From Oscillospiraceae bacterium (GTDB lineage Bacteria > Bacillota > Clostridia > Oscillospirales > CAG-272): a DNA stretch of 14,453 nucleotides. The notes below the pieces were generated by a model. That model saw only the letters and a program-made list of their open reading frames with translations. It made no database searches and was not told the DNA's origin. The DNA lies in assembly GCA_009788105.1 (NCBI GenBank), contig WQSD01000009.1:1-14453 (forward strand). Direction: 5' to 3'. Below are positions 1 to 6,146 of this stretch, in pieces (within the stretch, counting starts at the first letter, position 1; every line of letters starts with the position of its first letter). Made by a program: the position numbers and the translations under genes.

Positions 1-1
1 A

Positions 2-322
2 TTTTTCGGAGCGGCGGGGCTGATTTTCCTTGCCATGACTCACAACGCACTTGTTCTTGGAGCGAACACCTACGCCGGGGTGCGGTATCCCACCATATTC
101 ACCGCAGGGTTAGTCATGGCAGGGGATTTTCTGCAACGGCTTGAGGCACTCGCCCTCGGACTGACTGTGCCGTTGTCAATGTTCAAGATGGCAGTGTGCA
201 TACTCTTCGTAAGTCTGAGCATTCGCACCTTATTCATGCCTGCAGAGGAAAGAAAAAGACGGCACATTCCTGCGGTAGTAACTGCCGTAATAGCCACCGG
301 AGTGGGGCTTTTGCTTATTTAG
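2..322 (+). CDS. Spore germination permease (GerAB/YndE-like), C-terminal fragment
   Basis: The frame is open from the window edge to the TAG at 320-322, so only about the last 106 residues are seen. A hydrophobic stretch is followed by YPTIFTAGLVMAGDFLQRLE, then two more hydrophobic segments and an end at GLLLI. The order 'YP...GDFLQRLEA' followed by a membrane helix resembles the C-terminal third of GerAB/YndE endospore germination permeases, where a 'YP...GDFLxRxEA' block precedes the last helices. In that family the B subunit is an APC-fold transporter that works with GerA-type A and C subunits in the inner spore membrane. The upstream gene context is outside the window. It ends more than 580 bases before the feo promoter and is probably a separate transcription unit. 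The family call rests on motif memory only; another APC-superfamily permease is possible. Confidence 0.6.
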   Translation, partial: FFGAAGLIFLAMTHNALVLGANTYAGVRYPTIFTAGLVMAGDFLQRLEALALGLTVPLSMFKMAVCILFVSLSIRTLFMPAEERKRRHIPAVVTAVIATGVGLLLI

Positions 323-381
323 ACCCCCAAAAACGACATCGTCATTAAGGGTGATAAAAATGTTAATGCTATCTCCAAAGA

Positions 382-410
382 GCGGGACGCCGAGGGCGTC
401 GTCCCCTACA
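382..410 (+). repeat. Dispersed palindromic repeat, copy A
   Basis: This 29-base unit contains GACGCC-GAG-GGCGTC and ends in GTCCCCTACA. It matches the unit at 9695-9722 in all but two positions (a one-base deletion and a C-to-A change). It lies in the intergenic spacer and shares that setting with copy B, where a second common repeat also follows downstream. This is typical of short dispersed palindromic repeats in clostridial genomes. Function is unknown. Confidence 0.8.
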
Positions 411-470
411 TTGGTGCGGTTGGTCATGGTACGCTATCTATATAACCTAAAATTTCGCACACGCTATCCA

Positions 471-505
471 TCTTCACTGAAGCAACATCGTGCCGAACGA
501 CACCC
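471..505 (+). repeat. Dispersed non-coding repeat, second element, copy A
   Basis: The segment around CTGAAGCAACATCGTGCCGA resembles 9815-9846, where the corresponding bases are CTGAAGCCACATCGTGCTGA (18 of 20 identical). It lies about 60 bases downstream of the palindromic repeat here and about 95 bases downstream of it at the other site. The two therefore look like parts of one composite dispersed element with a variable middle. Confidence 0.65.
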
Positions 506-605
506 AACCCACAGCACCCTCTGCGGGTACTTGTTTGCAACGGGTTTCGTTGGCAGGGCATCTTCGTGCCACACCAAGCCCGCATTGTTCATATTTTTTG
601 GTGGT

Positions 606-636
606 CAAGCACCTTTTTTCTGAAAAAAGGTGTTTG
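606..636 (+). repeat. Perfect inverted repeat (hairpin) 1
   Basis: CACCTTTTTT at 610-619 and AAAAAAGGTG at 623-632 pair perfectly around a 3-base loop. Pairing continues outward (CAAG with TTTG, one G-T pair) to give about 14 pairs. The stem is not followed by a T-run, so a standard terminator is unlikely, although the structure is strong. It is part of a tandem hairpin block with 646-672. Confidence 0.8.
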
Positions 637-645
637 CGCGGGGGT

Positions 646-672
646 GTTAGGGGTGTGCGGAGCACCCCTAAC
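646..672 (+). repeat. Perfect inverted repeat (hairpin) 2
   Basis: GTTAGGGGTG at 646-655 pairs with CACCCCTAAC at 663-672 around the loop TGCGGAG. It lies 9 bases after the end of hairpin 1. Although its outer bases are GTTAG and CTAAC, the spacing is not the N6 of the operators at the two promoters, so I do not count it as another operator. Confidence 0.8.
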
Positions 673-806
673 GAAAAGCAGGCATAAATTGACGAAAATG
701 GCTTTATGCGACAGAAACAATCCATCTCAAATGGGCAACTGTCGGGTACTTGCCGTGAAGGTGTTTTGACTGTGTTCAAATTTCATAAATTTCAGAACAA
801 AAACCG

Positions 807-835
807 ATTCACTGGATTTCCACGGCGATTTTCCT
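807..835 (+). repeat. Fragment related to the 5243-5368 palindrome
   Basis: The string CACTGGATTTCCACGGC here resembles CACTGGATTGCACGGC in the right arm of the palindrome at 5332-5368, with one inserted base and one change. The other arm is absent, so it looks like a half-copy or decayed remnant of the same repeat family. Confidence 0.5.
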
Positions 836-905
836 GAGATAACAATATAGTCAAAAAAAGAAAATAGAAACAAGTTAATAATTTGTTAATTGTTGAAATT
901 TAGAC

Positions 906-934
906 TTGACAAGATGGTTAGTGTGTGCTAACAT
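906..934 (+). promoter_or_regulatory. Promoter of the feoAB operon
   Basis: A perfect -35 box TTGACA (906-911) is followed after 17 bases by TAACAT (929-934), preceded by TG at 926-927, which makes a TGn-extended -10. The surrounding 30 bases are A+T-rich. The -10 overlaps the right half of the first GTTAG-N6-CTAAC palindrome. A TATAAG at 934-939 is an alternative -10, but its spacing of 22 is too long. The same arrangement recurs at 5518-5546. Confidence 0.75.
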
Positions 935-957
935 ATAAGTGGTTAGTACTATCTAAC
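917..957 (+). promoter_or_regulatory. Tandem operator palindromes, probable DtxR-family metal-regulator site (feo)
   Basis: There are two copies of GTTAG-N6-CTAAC: 917-932 (spacer TGTGTG) and 942-957 (spacer TACTAT), with centres 25 bases apart. The first overlaps the -10 box and the second covers the expected start of transcription, a position suited to repression. The arms are identical while the spacers differ, as expected for a protein-binding site. TTAG-N6-CTAA is contained in the known DtxR/IdeR consensus, and feoAB is a classical iron-regulated target, so a DtxR-family Fe(II) repressor is the likely binder. The regulator gene is not in the window. Confidence 0.75.
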
Positions 958-980
958 ATTCGAGAGCGACGAGGGCACTT

Positions 981-1220
981 ATGAAAAGCGAAACAATAAA
1001 TCTTTACAAAACAAATAAAAACAGCATTTTTCGGATAGTATCAGTGCCGAGAATCGAACTGTTGGAAAGTCTTGGATTGCGTGTCGGCACATTGGTCGAG
1101 GTGCAAAATCGCTACGCATTGGGCGGGCCGGTACTTCTTCGGGTCGAGGAAAGATATTCGGTTGCCGTGGGCAAGGATATTGCCGCACAAATCGCAGTCA
1201 CGGAGGTTGAAAGCGCATGA
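981..1220 (+). CDS. feoA: FeoA, ferrous iron transport accessory protein
   Basis: This 79-residue protein is the usual size for FeoA, a small cytoplasmic SH3-like protein thought to modulate FeoB. It shows the family pattern: a leucine-rich turn (LLESLGLRVGTLVEV, about residues 28-42), a central strand pair ending in GPVLLRVEERYSVAVG, and a C-terminal hydrophobic strand (AAQIAV). The N-terminal 20 residues are more polar than usual and lack the common 'L..l..G' opening, so they are divergent. GAGGG at 971-975 serves as ribosome binding site. It is the first gene after the operator-controlled promoter, and its stop overlaps the feoB start by four bases (ATGA), implying translational coupling. 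Confidence 0.88.
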   Translation: MKSETINLYKTNKNSIFRIVSVPRIELLESLGLRVGTLVEVQNRYALGGPVLLRVEERYSVAVGKDIAAQIAVTEVESA

Positions 1221-3133
1221 GTTGTCACGACATCAAGTTAGACGAAAAAGTGCTTGCTAAGCCGAATAAAATTCTGTTGATGGGCAATCCGAATGTTGGA
1301 AAAAGCGTGTTTTTCACGCAACTGACGGGCATAAACGCCGTCAGCTCCAACTTTTCCGGCACCACAGTCACATTTCTCGAGGGTAAGCTGTCACTGGGTG
1401 GCATGGACTACACGCTTATTGATGTGCCTGGTACATATTCCCTCGCTCCCACATCCGAAGCGGAGGCGGTCGCCACTCGGTTCATGGAAAGCGGCGCACT
1501 GGTGGTCATCTGCGTGCTGGACGCCTCCAACTTGGAGCGCAACCTGCGCCTTGCCCTCGAATTGCGCAAGTTCGACGTGCCGGTTGTGTACACGCTCAAC
1601 CTGATGGACGTGGCGTCGCGTCGCGGAATCACGATAAATGCCGCTCTGCTCTCACAGGAGCTTGGTGCGCCTGTGGTCGAAACTGTTGCGGTGAAGAAAC
1701 AGGGCATCGCCGAGCTGTGCGCCCAGCTTGAAAAGGTGCTGTCCGACGGCGAATCTTGCGGTGCTTCGTGCGGCAAATGTTCATCCTGCCCCAAAAGTGG
1801 CACGAGCGACGACTCGTGGCTTACTGCCAAAGAAATCGCGCGCCGTGTCAGCAAAAAATCGGACGAAAAGCCCAAATTCGTGGACAAATTGGGCGACGCC
1901 ATGATGAAACCTTGGCCGGGTTTGCCAATCATGCTCGGCGTGTTTGCGCTACTCATTGTCGTGGTCGTGTTCGGCGGTCGAATGATGAGAATGCCGCTGA
2001 TTATGCTGGTGGACGGCGCAATTGTGCCGTTCTTCAGAAACATTTTCGAGAGTTTGTTTGCTTGGATTGCGTCGGACGGAGCCACGTTGGGGTATCGCTA
2101 CCTCTTCTATGACGGCGGATTCCAAACAGGCTACCGAATGCTTGTTGATGGCTCGTTCCAGTCGGTCGCTTACTATACATACAACTACTATTCCGGTGGA
2201 TTTTCGTCCATCTTGCTTAACGTGCTAATCGGCGAATATGGAATTTTTGTCATCAGTTTCCAATGGATTATCGCGCTGATTTTGCCCTATGTTTTTGCGT
2301 TTTATCTTGCAATAACATTCCTTGAAGATTCGGGATACTTGCCTCGTATAAGTGTGTTGTTTGATAACCTTATGCGAAAACTCGGTGTACAAGGCGGCAG
2401 TCTTATACATATGTTTTTGGCTTTGGGCTGTGCAATTCCCGCCATTATTGGTAGTAGAACAGCGACCACAAAAAAAGAACGATTGATGATTGCGACTATT
2501 ATTTGTTTTGCTGTTCCGTGCATTTCGCAAATTGGCGCGCTAATTGCCCTTATGGGAGCATTTTCGTGGTGGATGACGCCGCTTATGGCAATGTTTGCCA
2601 TATTATTTTTCATTATTGTTGCGTTATTAGCAAGCAAATTTATCAAAGGTAAAGTCGACCCGTTAATACTTGAAGTCCCAAATCTTTTAATGCCTAACCC
2701 AAGAGCATACTTGCGCAAATTAGCCATTCGTATGAAACATTTTTTGAAAGATGCGGAAGTGCCGATGCTTGCTGCTGTTTTCATTGCAGCTATACTTGCA
2801 GGGACAGGTGTGTTAAATGCGATTGCCAATCAGCCGCAGGTGCAACAGTTCATGACAGGCTGGTTAGGCTTACCCGCCGAGGGTGTGGTGTCGCTGATTT
2901 TGGGCATTGTTCGCCGTGAAATGTCAGTCGCACCACTGCTGGCACTAAATCTTACATATATTCAGGCTTTTGTCGCAGGAGTGGTGTCGCTTATGTACCT
3001 GCCCTGCTTGTCGGTGTTCGGAATCGTTGCAAAAGAGTTCAAAATTAAAACAGCGATTATAATTTTCATAGGAACTATAGTGTCAGCTTTGTTTATTGGC
3101 GGACTGGTAAATCAAATTGCGAATCTATTTTAG
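1217..3133 (+). CDS. feoB: FeoB, ferrous iron transporter with GTPase domain
   Basis: FeoB is the inner-membrane Fe(II) permease with an N-terminal G domain. The 638-residue product has G1 GNPNVGKS (23-30), switch region GTT (48-50), G3 DVPG (69-72) and G4 NLMD (128-131). A helical GDI region follows, then a polytopic membrane domain containing both Gate regions (GCAIPAIIGSRTATT and a second near VRREMSVAPLLALNLT). The length fits clostridial FeoB proteins, shorter than the roughly 770 residues in E. coli. An unusual cysteine cluster C-x3-C-x2-C-x2-C (residues 181, 185, 188, 191) lies between the G/GDI domain and the membrane part, and the N-terminus begins MSCH. The 2270-2830 part is visibly richer in A+T than the 5' half. 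It is translationally coupled to feoA; no FeoC is seen. Confidence 0.96.
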   Translation: MSCHDIKLDEKVLAKPNKILLMGNPNVGKSVFFTQLTGINAVSSNFSGTTVTFLEGKLSLGGMDYTLIDVPGTYSLAPTSEAEAVATRFMESGALVVICVLDASNLERNLRLALELRKFDVPVVYTLNLMDVASRRGITINAALLSQELGAPVVETVAVKKQGIAELCAQLEKVLSDGESCGASCGKCSSCPKSGTSDDSWLTAKEIARRVSKKSDEKPKFVDKLGDAMMKPWPGLPIMLGVFALLIVVVVFGGRMMRMPLIMLVDGAIVPFFRNIFESLFAWIASDGATLGYRYLFYDGGFQTGYRMLVDGSFQSVAYYTYNYYSGGFSSILLNVLIGEYGIFVISFQWIIALILPYVFAFYLAITFLEDSGYLPRISVLFDNLMRKLGVQGGSLIHMFLALGCAIPAIIGSRTATTKKERLMIATIICFAVPCISQIGALIALMGAFSWWMTPLMAMFAILFFIIVALLASKFIKGKVDPLILEVPNLLMPNPRAYLRKLAIRMKHFLKDAEVPMLAAVFIAAILAGTGVLNAIANQPQVQQFMTGWLGLPAEGVVSLILGIVRREMSVAPLLALNLTYIQAFVAGVVSLMYLPCLSVFGIVAKEFKIKTAIIIFIGTIVSALFIGGLVNQIANLF

Positions 3134-3142
3134 GAGGATACT

Positions 3143-3712
3143 ATGTGGATAACCGAAATTACATATAAACTTGAAAACCAAGCGGCGAAAATGGGCTTGA
3201 TTTATCGCTTGTCAGAGCGATATTATCGCAATGTGGTGGATAAGGAAATTCAGCTTGCGTCCATCGACCAAAACGACCGCATATTGTGCGTGGGGGGCGG
3301 AATTTGTCCGCTTACCGCAATATTGTTCCATCAAAAGACGGGGGCGGCGGTGACTGTGATTGACAACAACGAGGGTTGCGTTCAAAAGGCACAAGAGGTC
3401 ATCGCACACTTGGGTATTGGCGAGTACGTCACTGTGCTACACCAAGAGGGAAGTGCGACTGACGTGGCTTTTGCGAACTACACAGTAGTTCATCTTGCCT
3501 TGCAAATTTCTGAAATGGATAAAGTGTTCTCTTCCATTGAAGAACAAGTCGCACCCGGCACTAAACTATTGGTGCGTCGTCCAAAAAAGCATTTGTGCTG
3601 TATCTACAGCAATTTTTTCGACGGCGTGAAGTTGCGTTGCTCGTCTATCACGCATAGTTTCCGCAACATTGGAAAGACAGTCCTGTACACCAAGCAGGAC
3701 GTTTCCCTATGA
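3143..3712 (+). CDS. Small SAM-dependent methyltransferase-like protein (nicotianamine-synthase-like glycine loop)
   Basis: This is a 189-residue soluble protein. A Rossmann-type SAM site is visible: first strand and glycine loop ILCVGGGICPLTA (residues 47-59), then the acidic end of strand 2, VTVIDNN (70-76, Asp74). Later strands include VVHLALQ and a terminal region with TKLLVRRPKK. The GGGxxPLTA loop resembles nicotianamine synthase and CntL-type aminocarboxypropyl transferases more than typical GxGxG methyltransferases, but the protein is shorter than those. A strong AGGAGG overlaps the feoB stop and gives the start; the last four bases overlap the next gene (ATGA). Co-expression with FeoB and two lipid-type membrane genes is clear from spacing, but the substrate is unknown. 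Plain methyl transfer to a lipid or small metabolite is the main alternative. Confidence 0.65.
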   Translation: MWITEITYKLENQAAKMGLIYRLSERYYRNVVDKEIQLASIDQNDRILCVGGGICPLTAILFHQKTGAAVTVIDNNEGCVQKAQEVIAHLGIGEYVTVLHQEGSATDVAFANYTVVHLALQISEMDKVFSSIEEQVAPGTKLLVRRPKKHLCCIYSNFFDGVKLRCSSITHSFRNIGKTVLYTKQDVSL

Positions 3713-4644
3713 AACTAAAGTGGATTTTCGCCCCGATTTTGCTTGTGCTGTTGGGCGTTGCCCTTTGGCAGATTGACCTTGCGGCATTGTGGCACAGCTT
3801 GTTGCAAATCCCCTTGTGGCTGATAATTCTGTTGCCGTTGTTGCAAATAGCGTCCCAGTTGCTGGTGAATCTTCAGTGGTATGCCATTTCCAATAGCTCG
3901 GGCGTGCGGATAAGATTTTGGCGGATGTTTTACGTGAACTGCCAAGGGGCAGTAGTCGACTCAATCACGCCCGGCGTCAAGGTCGGCGGCGAGGTCACGC
4001 GGGCGGTGCGACTTAGGCAGGAGGCAGACTGCTCGACAGAGCAAGCCGTCGCGGTCGTCGCTGTTCAAAAGATGTTCAGCTTCGCCGCATTTTTCGCAAT
4101 TAGCCTGCTTGCGGTGGGCTACATCATTGCCGAGATTCCGCACCTGTGGGCGGCGTTGGCGGGAGTGCTTGCAATAATCGCGCTCGCTACGCTGGCGGCG
4201 TATATCTTTCGGCGAAAATTGCGCACTTTCTTCCGCACCTTGCGAGAACAAGTCGAAACACTGAAGCAAAATCGAAAACTGCTTGCAGGGCTGATTTTGC
4301 TGTCCCTGGTCATTTGGATTATGTACCCTGTCAAGCTGTGTCTGCTTGTGGCACAAGTGTCGAGTATCAGCATATTTCACGTCGCGGCGGTGACATTTGC
4401 GGCGTACATGGTGGCGATGTTGCCCATCTTCCCCGGTGGACTGGGGGGATTCGAGGGCACGATGTCCAGCCTACTGCTGACATTCGGAGTAGCCGTCGGC
4501 GACGCCGTTGCAGTCACGATTGTTTTCAGGTTCGTTACATTTTGGTTCGTCATGATCCTTGCGTTAGGGGTGCTTGCGGTTAATAAATCTATTTCTTTTC
4601 GGTTGGTGCCTAAGAAAAGGAGGGATAATGATAAACAAAATTAA
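3709..4644 (+). CDS. UPF0104/lysylphosphatidylglycerol-synthase-like membrane protein
   Basis: This is a 311-residue polytopic membrane protein with about eight hydrophobic segments. It carries two landmarks of the family formed by the MprF flippase domain and the YbhN/UPF0104 proteins: TPGVKVGGEVTRA (about residues 87-99) and FPGGLGGFEG (241-250). These are integral membrane proteins without the soluble aminoacyl-transferase part of MprF. Some are implicated in lipid translocation, but most have no assigned substrate. The first methionine overlaps the preceding stop codon, and its own 3' end overlaps the next gene by 17 bases, so it is produced with the SAM-binding protein and the PssA-like enzyme. 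A role in moving or modifying a lipid made by the neighbours is inference. Confidence 0.8.
   Translation: MKLKWIFAPILLVLLGVALWQIDLAALWHSLLQIPLWLIILLPLLQIASQLLVNLQWYAISNSSGVRIRFWRMFYVNCQGAVVDSITPGVKVGGEVTRAVRLRQEADCSTEQAVAVVAVQKMFSFAAFFAISLLAVGYIIAEIPHLWAALAGVLAIIALATLAAYIFRRKLRTFFRTLREQVETLKQNRKLLAGLILLSLVIWIMYPVKLCLLVAQVSSISIFHVAAVTFAAYMVAMLPIFPGGLGGFEGTMSSLLLTFGVAVGDAVAVTIVFRFVTFWFVMILALGVLAVNKSISFRLVPKKRRDNDKQN
4618..4624 (+). promoter_or_regulatory. Ribosome binding site deciding the PssA-like start
   Basis: AGGAGGG lies four bases before the ATG at 4628. An upstream in-frame ATG at 4574 would place 18 extra residues before this site and has no comparable ribosome binding site, so the internal start is preferred. 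Confidence 0.85.
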
Positions 4645-5167
4645 AAAGTCAATACCAAACATACTATCACTCCTTAACATGACGCTTGGAATAATAGCTA
4701 TTTTAATTGTTCTGCGAAGGGACATTTACCACAAAGCACCAATCGTTCTTGCCCTCGTTTGTCTTGGTGGAATACTGGATTTATTAGATGGATATGCCGC
4801 ACACAAGCTAAACGCATTTACTGAAACTGGTAAACAGCTTGATTCTTTTGCGGATATTATTACTTTTGGATTTGCTCCGCTTTCTGTTACGGTTTATTTG
4901 TTTCACGAAATAAATTTAGTCTTGATAGCTTCGCTTTCGGTTGCATATATCATAACAGCGGTTTATCGGTTAATTCGATATAACCTAAGCGAACCAAGCA
5001 AGTATTTTAGGGGGTTGCCCATTACAGCCGCAGGAATAATATTAACTGTGTACTGTACTGCATTTTTAATATTTGGTTTTTATAACAGTACAATTTTTAC
5101 GGTAGTGCTAATGCTAATTTTATCACTAATGATGGTCAGTAAAGTTAAGATAAAGCGGTTGCTGTAA
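4628..5167 (+). CDS. pssA: CDP-alcohol phosphatidyltransferase, probable phosphatidylserine synthase
   Basis: This 179-residue integral membrane enzyme belongs to the family that transfers a phosphatidyl group from CDP-diacylglycerol to an alcohol, here most likely serine. The signature D-x2-DG-x2-A-R-x8-G-x3-D-x3-D is present at D51, D54, G55, A58, G68, D72 and D76, but the usual arginine is histidine (H59). The adjoining KLNAFTETGKQLDSFAD and FGFAPL are typical of the short Bacillus-type PssA, and PSKYFRGLPITAAG follows. Several membrane helices fill the rest. Codons are clearly richer in A+T than in the two preceding genes. Overlap with the preceding gene places it last in the feo operon. 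Phosphatidylglycerophosphate synthase or another CDP-alcohol transferase cannot be excluded. Confidence 0.82.
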   Translation: MINKIKKSIPNILSLLNMTLGIIAILIVLRRDIYHKAPIVLALVCLGGILDLLDGYAAHKLNAFTETGKQLDSFADIITFGFAPLSVTVYLFHEINLVLIASLSVAYIITAVYRLIRYNLSEPSKYFRGLPITAAGIILTVYCTAFLIFGFYNSTIFTVVLMLILSLMMVSKVKIKRLL

Positions 5168-5517
5168 ATGCAAATGTGAATATCAAGATGGAAAATATTG
5201 CAAAATTCCAGCTTTTCGTTGTCATTAAGGTAGAAACAGCCTCGTCATTGCAAAGCGGTGATTTTCCGCGTGCAATCCAGTCGTTGGACGAGAAATTTCA
5301 TTGTTTATTTATGGCGATTTCTTGTCCTTTCACTGGATTGCACGGCACAAACCGCCTTTGCAATGACGTTCCGAGAGCTTGAATTAAGACGATAAGTTTG
5401 TTTCGATACAAGTTGCGGGTTGATTCCGCAATGACAATACTTTGGCTGTTTCATGAGCCAACCAGATAGTCATAAAATGAAATTTTAATGAATTTTATAA
5501 AAAAATGAAAAAAGCTA
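5168..5517. other. Intergenic spacer dominated by a large palindrome
   Basis: Between the PssA-like gene and the next promoter there is no credible gene. The spacer contains the imperfect palindrome at 5243-5368. It also holds two small stem-loops, TTGCGG/CCGCAA (5413-5418 with 5426-5431) and TTGGCT/AGCCAA (5442-5447 with 5456-5461), and an A+T-rich run before the promoter. None of the small stems is followed by a T-run. Termination of the feo transcript may depend on the large palindrome, but this is not shown by the sequence. Confidence 0.7.
5243..5368. repeat. Imperfect palindrome of about 126 bp, MITE-like repeat
   Basis: The left arm (5243-5281) and right arm (5332-5368) are inverted repeats. 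They begin with CGTCATTGCAAAG and its complement, end inside with CGTGCAATCCAGT and its complement, and are divergent in between. Pairing resumes further in: GGACGAGAAAT (5286-5296) matches the complement of ATTTCTTGTCC (5318-5328) with one mismatch. The whole can fold into one long cruciform or RNA hairpin. No transposase is encoded, so a miniature inverted-repeat element or dispersed structured repeat is likely. A related half-copy is at 807-835. Confidence 0.75.
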
Positions 5518-5546
5518 TTGACAAACAAAAAATAATGTGGTAAACT
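5518..5546 (+). promoter_or_regulatory. Promoter of the second, uncharacterised operon
   Basis: TTGACA (5518-5523), 17 bases, then TAAACT (5541-5546) with TG at 5538-5539 giving a TGn-extended -10. Box quality, spacing and the extended -10 match the feo promoter at 906-934. The two tandem palindromes follow immediately downstream. Confidence 0.8.
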
Positions 5547-5550
5547 CTAT

Positions 5551-5594
5551 GTTAGCTATGACTAACTGTACGACCAAGGTTAGCCACGACTAAC
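5551..5594 (+). promoter_or_regulatory. Tandem operator palindromes, same motif as at feoA
   Basis: Two copies of GTTAG-N6-CTAAC occur at 5551-5566 (spacer CTATGA) and 5579-5594 (spacer CCACGA), with centres 28 bases apart. They begin four bases after the -10 box and cover the start of transcription and the leader. Arms are identical to the two copies upstream of feoA while the spacers differ. This strongly suggests that one regulator, probably a DtxR-family iron sensor, represses both operons. Confidence 0.8.
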
Positions 5595-5612
5595 TTTCTA
5601 AAAGGAGAATTT

Positions 5613-6146
5613 ATGATGGTAAAAAAAATAGCAGGGACGATTTTATGTATCGTTTTAGTTGTCATAATGCTTGGCACAAGCGTTTTTGCGCACGAGTTGA
5701 ACTCGGAGTTTTCGCCTAATCCGGGAGTGAACGAGGGGGTTGTCGAGTTTTTCTTTGACAATTACGAATTGGCGAGCTTTATTGAAGTGCGCGTTTTCAA
5801 CACACAGGGTGTGGAGATTTACGTCGGTCGCACAGATGGCATGGGTCGATTCGACTTTTCGTCTTTTGAACATGTCGGACATTTGCGAGGTCGATACGAT
5901 GACGAACATATCCAAATCCATGTTGTCGCACAAGGTCAGGGATACATAATCGGGAAAGATTTTGGTGGCACTTATGTGCCTTATGAACAGATAGGAGATT
6001 TGCTAAGCAATTTTGTTTGGTCGAGGTTTTTGTTGAACATCTTCGTATGGGCAATTCCGGGCGGAGTGCTGGCAGTGTCAGTGATATTTTTTGTTGTAAA
6101 AATGCGATTGGCGAAACCTAAGCAGGGAGGTGAACAAAATGCTTAA
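5613..6146 (+). CDS. Exported, membrane-anchored DUF4198/CopC-like protein
   Basis: This 177-residue protein has a clear signal peptide (residues 1-26, ending TSVFA), so the first mature residue is probably His27 (HELNSEFSPNPG). It is followed by a beta-rich domain with IEVRVFNTQGVEIYVGRTDGMGRF, the 'G..T...G.F' pattern of DUF4198 and related beta-sandwich domains. A C-terminal membrane helix (about 141-163) and a short basic tail anchor it. An N-terminal histidine followed by a 'SPNPG' segment resembles CopC-type metal proteins, but similarity is weak. AAAGGAG at 5601-5607 serves either of two adjacent ATGs (5613 or 5616). As first gene behind the operator it heads the second operon. Metal binding is inference; no characterised homologue is recognised. 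Confidence 0.75.
   Translation: MMVKKIAGTILCIVLVVIMLGTSVFAHELNSEFSPNPGVNEGVVEFFFDNYELASFIEVRVFNTQGVEIYVGRTDGMGRFDFSSFEHVGHLRGRYDDEHIQIHVVAQGQGYIIGKDFGGTYVPYEQIGDLLSNFVWSRFLLNIFVWAIPGGVLAVSVIFFVVKMRLAKPKQGGEQNA
6125..6133 (+). promoter_or_regulatory. Ribosome binding site deciding the 6139 start
   Basis: GGGAGGTGA ends five bases before the ATG at 6139. The in-frame GTG at 6130 lies inside this sequence and cannot use it, so the ATG is the better start. Confidence 0.85.

Larger units (their letters stand above)
323..905. other. Repeat-rich intergenic region without a credible gene
   Basis: This 583-base stretch separates the germination-permease fragment from the feo promoter. It holds a short G+C-rich palindromic repeat (382-410), a second repeat (471-505) that also occurs near 9815-9846, two perfect hairpins side by side (606-636 and 646-672), and a piece related to the large palindrome at 5243-5368 (807-835). 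The open frames here on both strands show no family resemblance, have poor start contexts and run through the repeats, so I treat them as non-coding. I see no classical terminator with a T-run after the first gene. Confidence 0.75.

Noticed and set aside
646..672. Hairpin beginning GTTAG and ending CTAAC as a fifth operator
   Set aside because: The arms are separated by 17 bases instead of six, and it is far from any promoter.
351..769. Several overlapping plus-strand small open frames in the left spacer
   Set aside because: Compositionally odd peptides in repeat DNA, no convincing ribosome sites and no recognisable domains.
474..779. Minus-strand open frame of about 100 codons upstream of feoA
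   Set aside because: It runs through both perfect hairpins and a dispersed repeat and shows no family resemblance; frames like this arise from repeat sequence.
1408..2085. 225-codon antisense frame inside feoB
   Set aside because: Shadow of the strongly supported feoB G-domain coding sequence; no independent start context.
5176..5382. 68-codon plus-strand frame after the PssA-like gene
   Set aside because: It lies almost entirely in the large palindrome and has no ribosome binding site.
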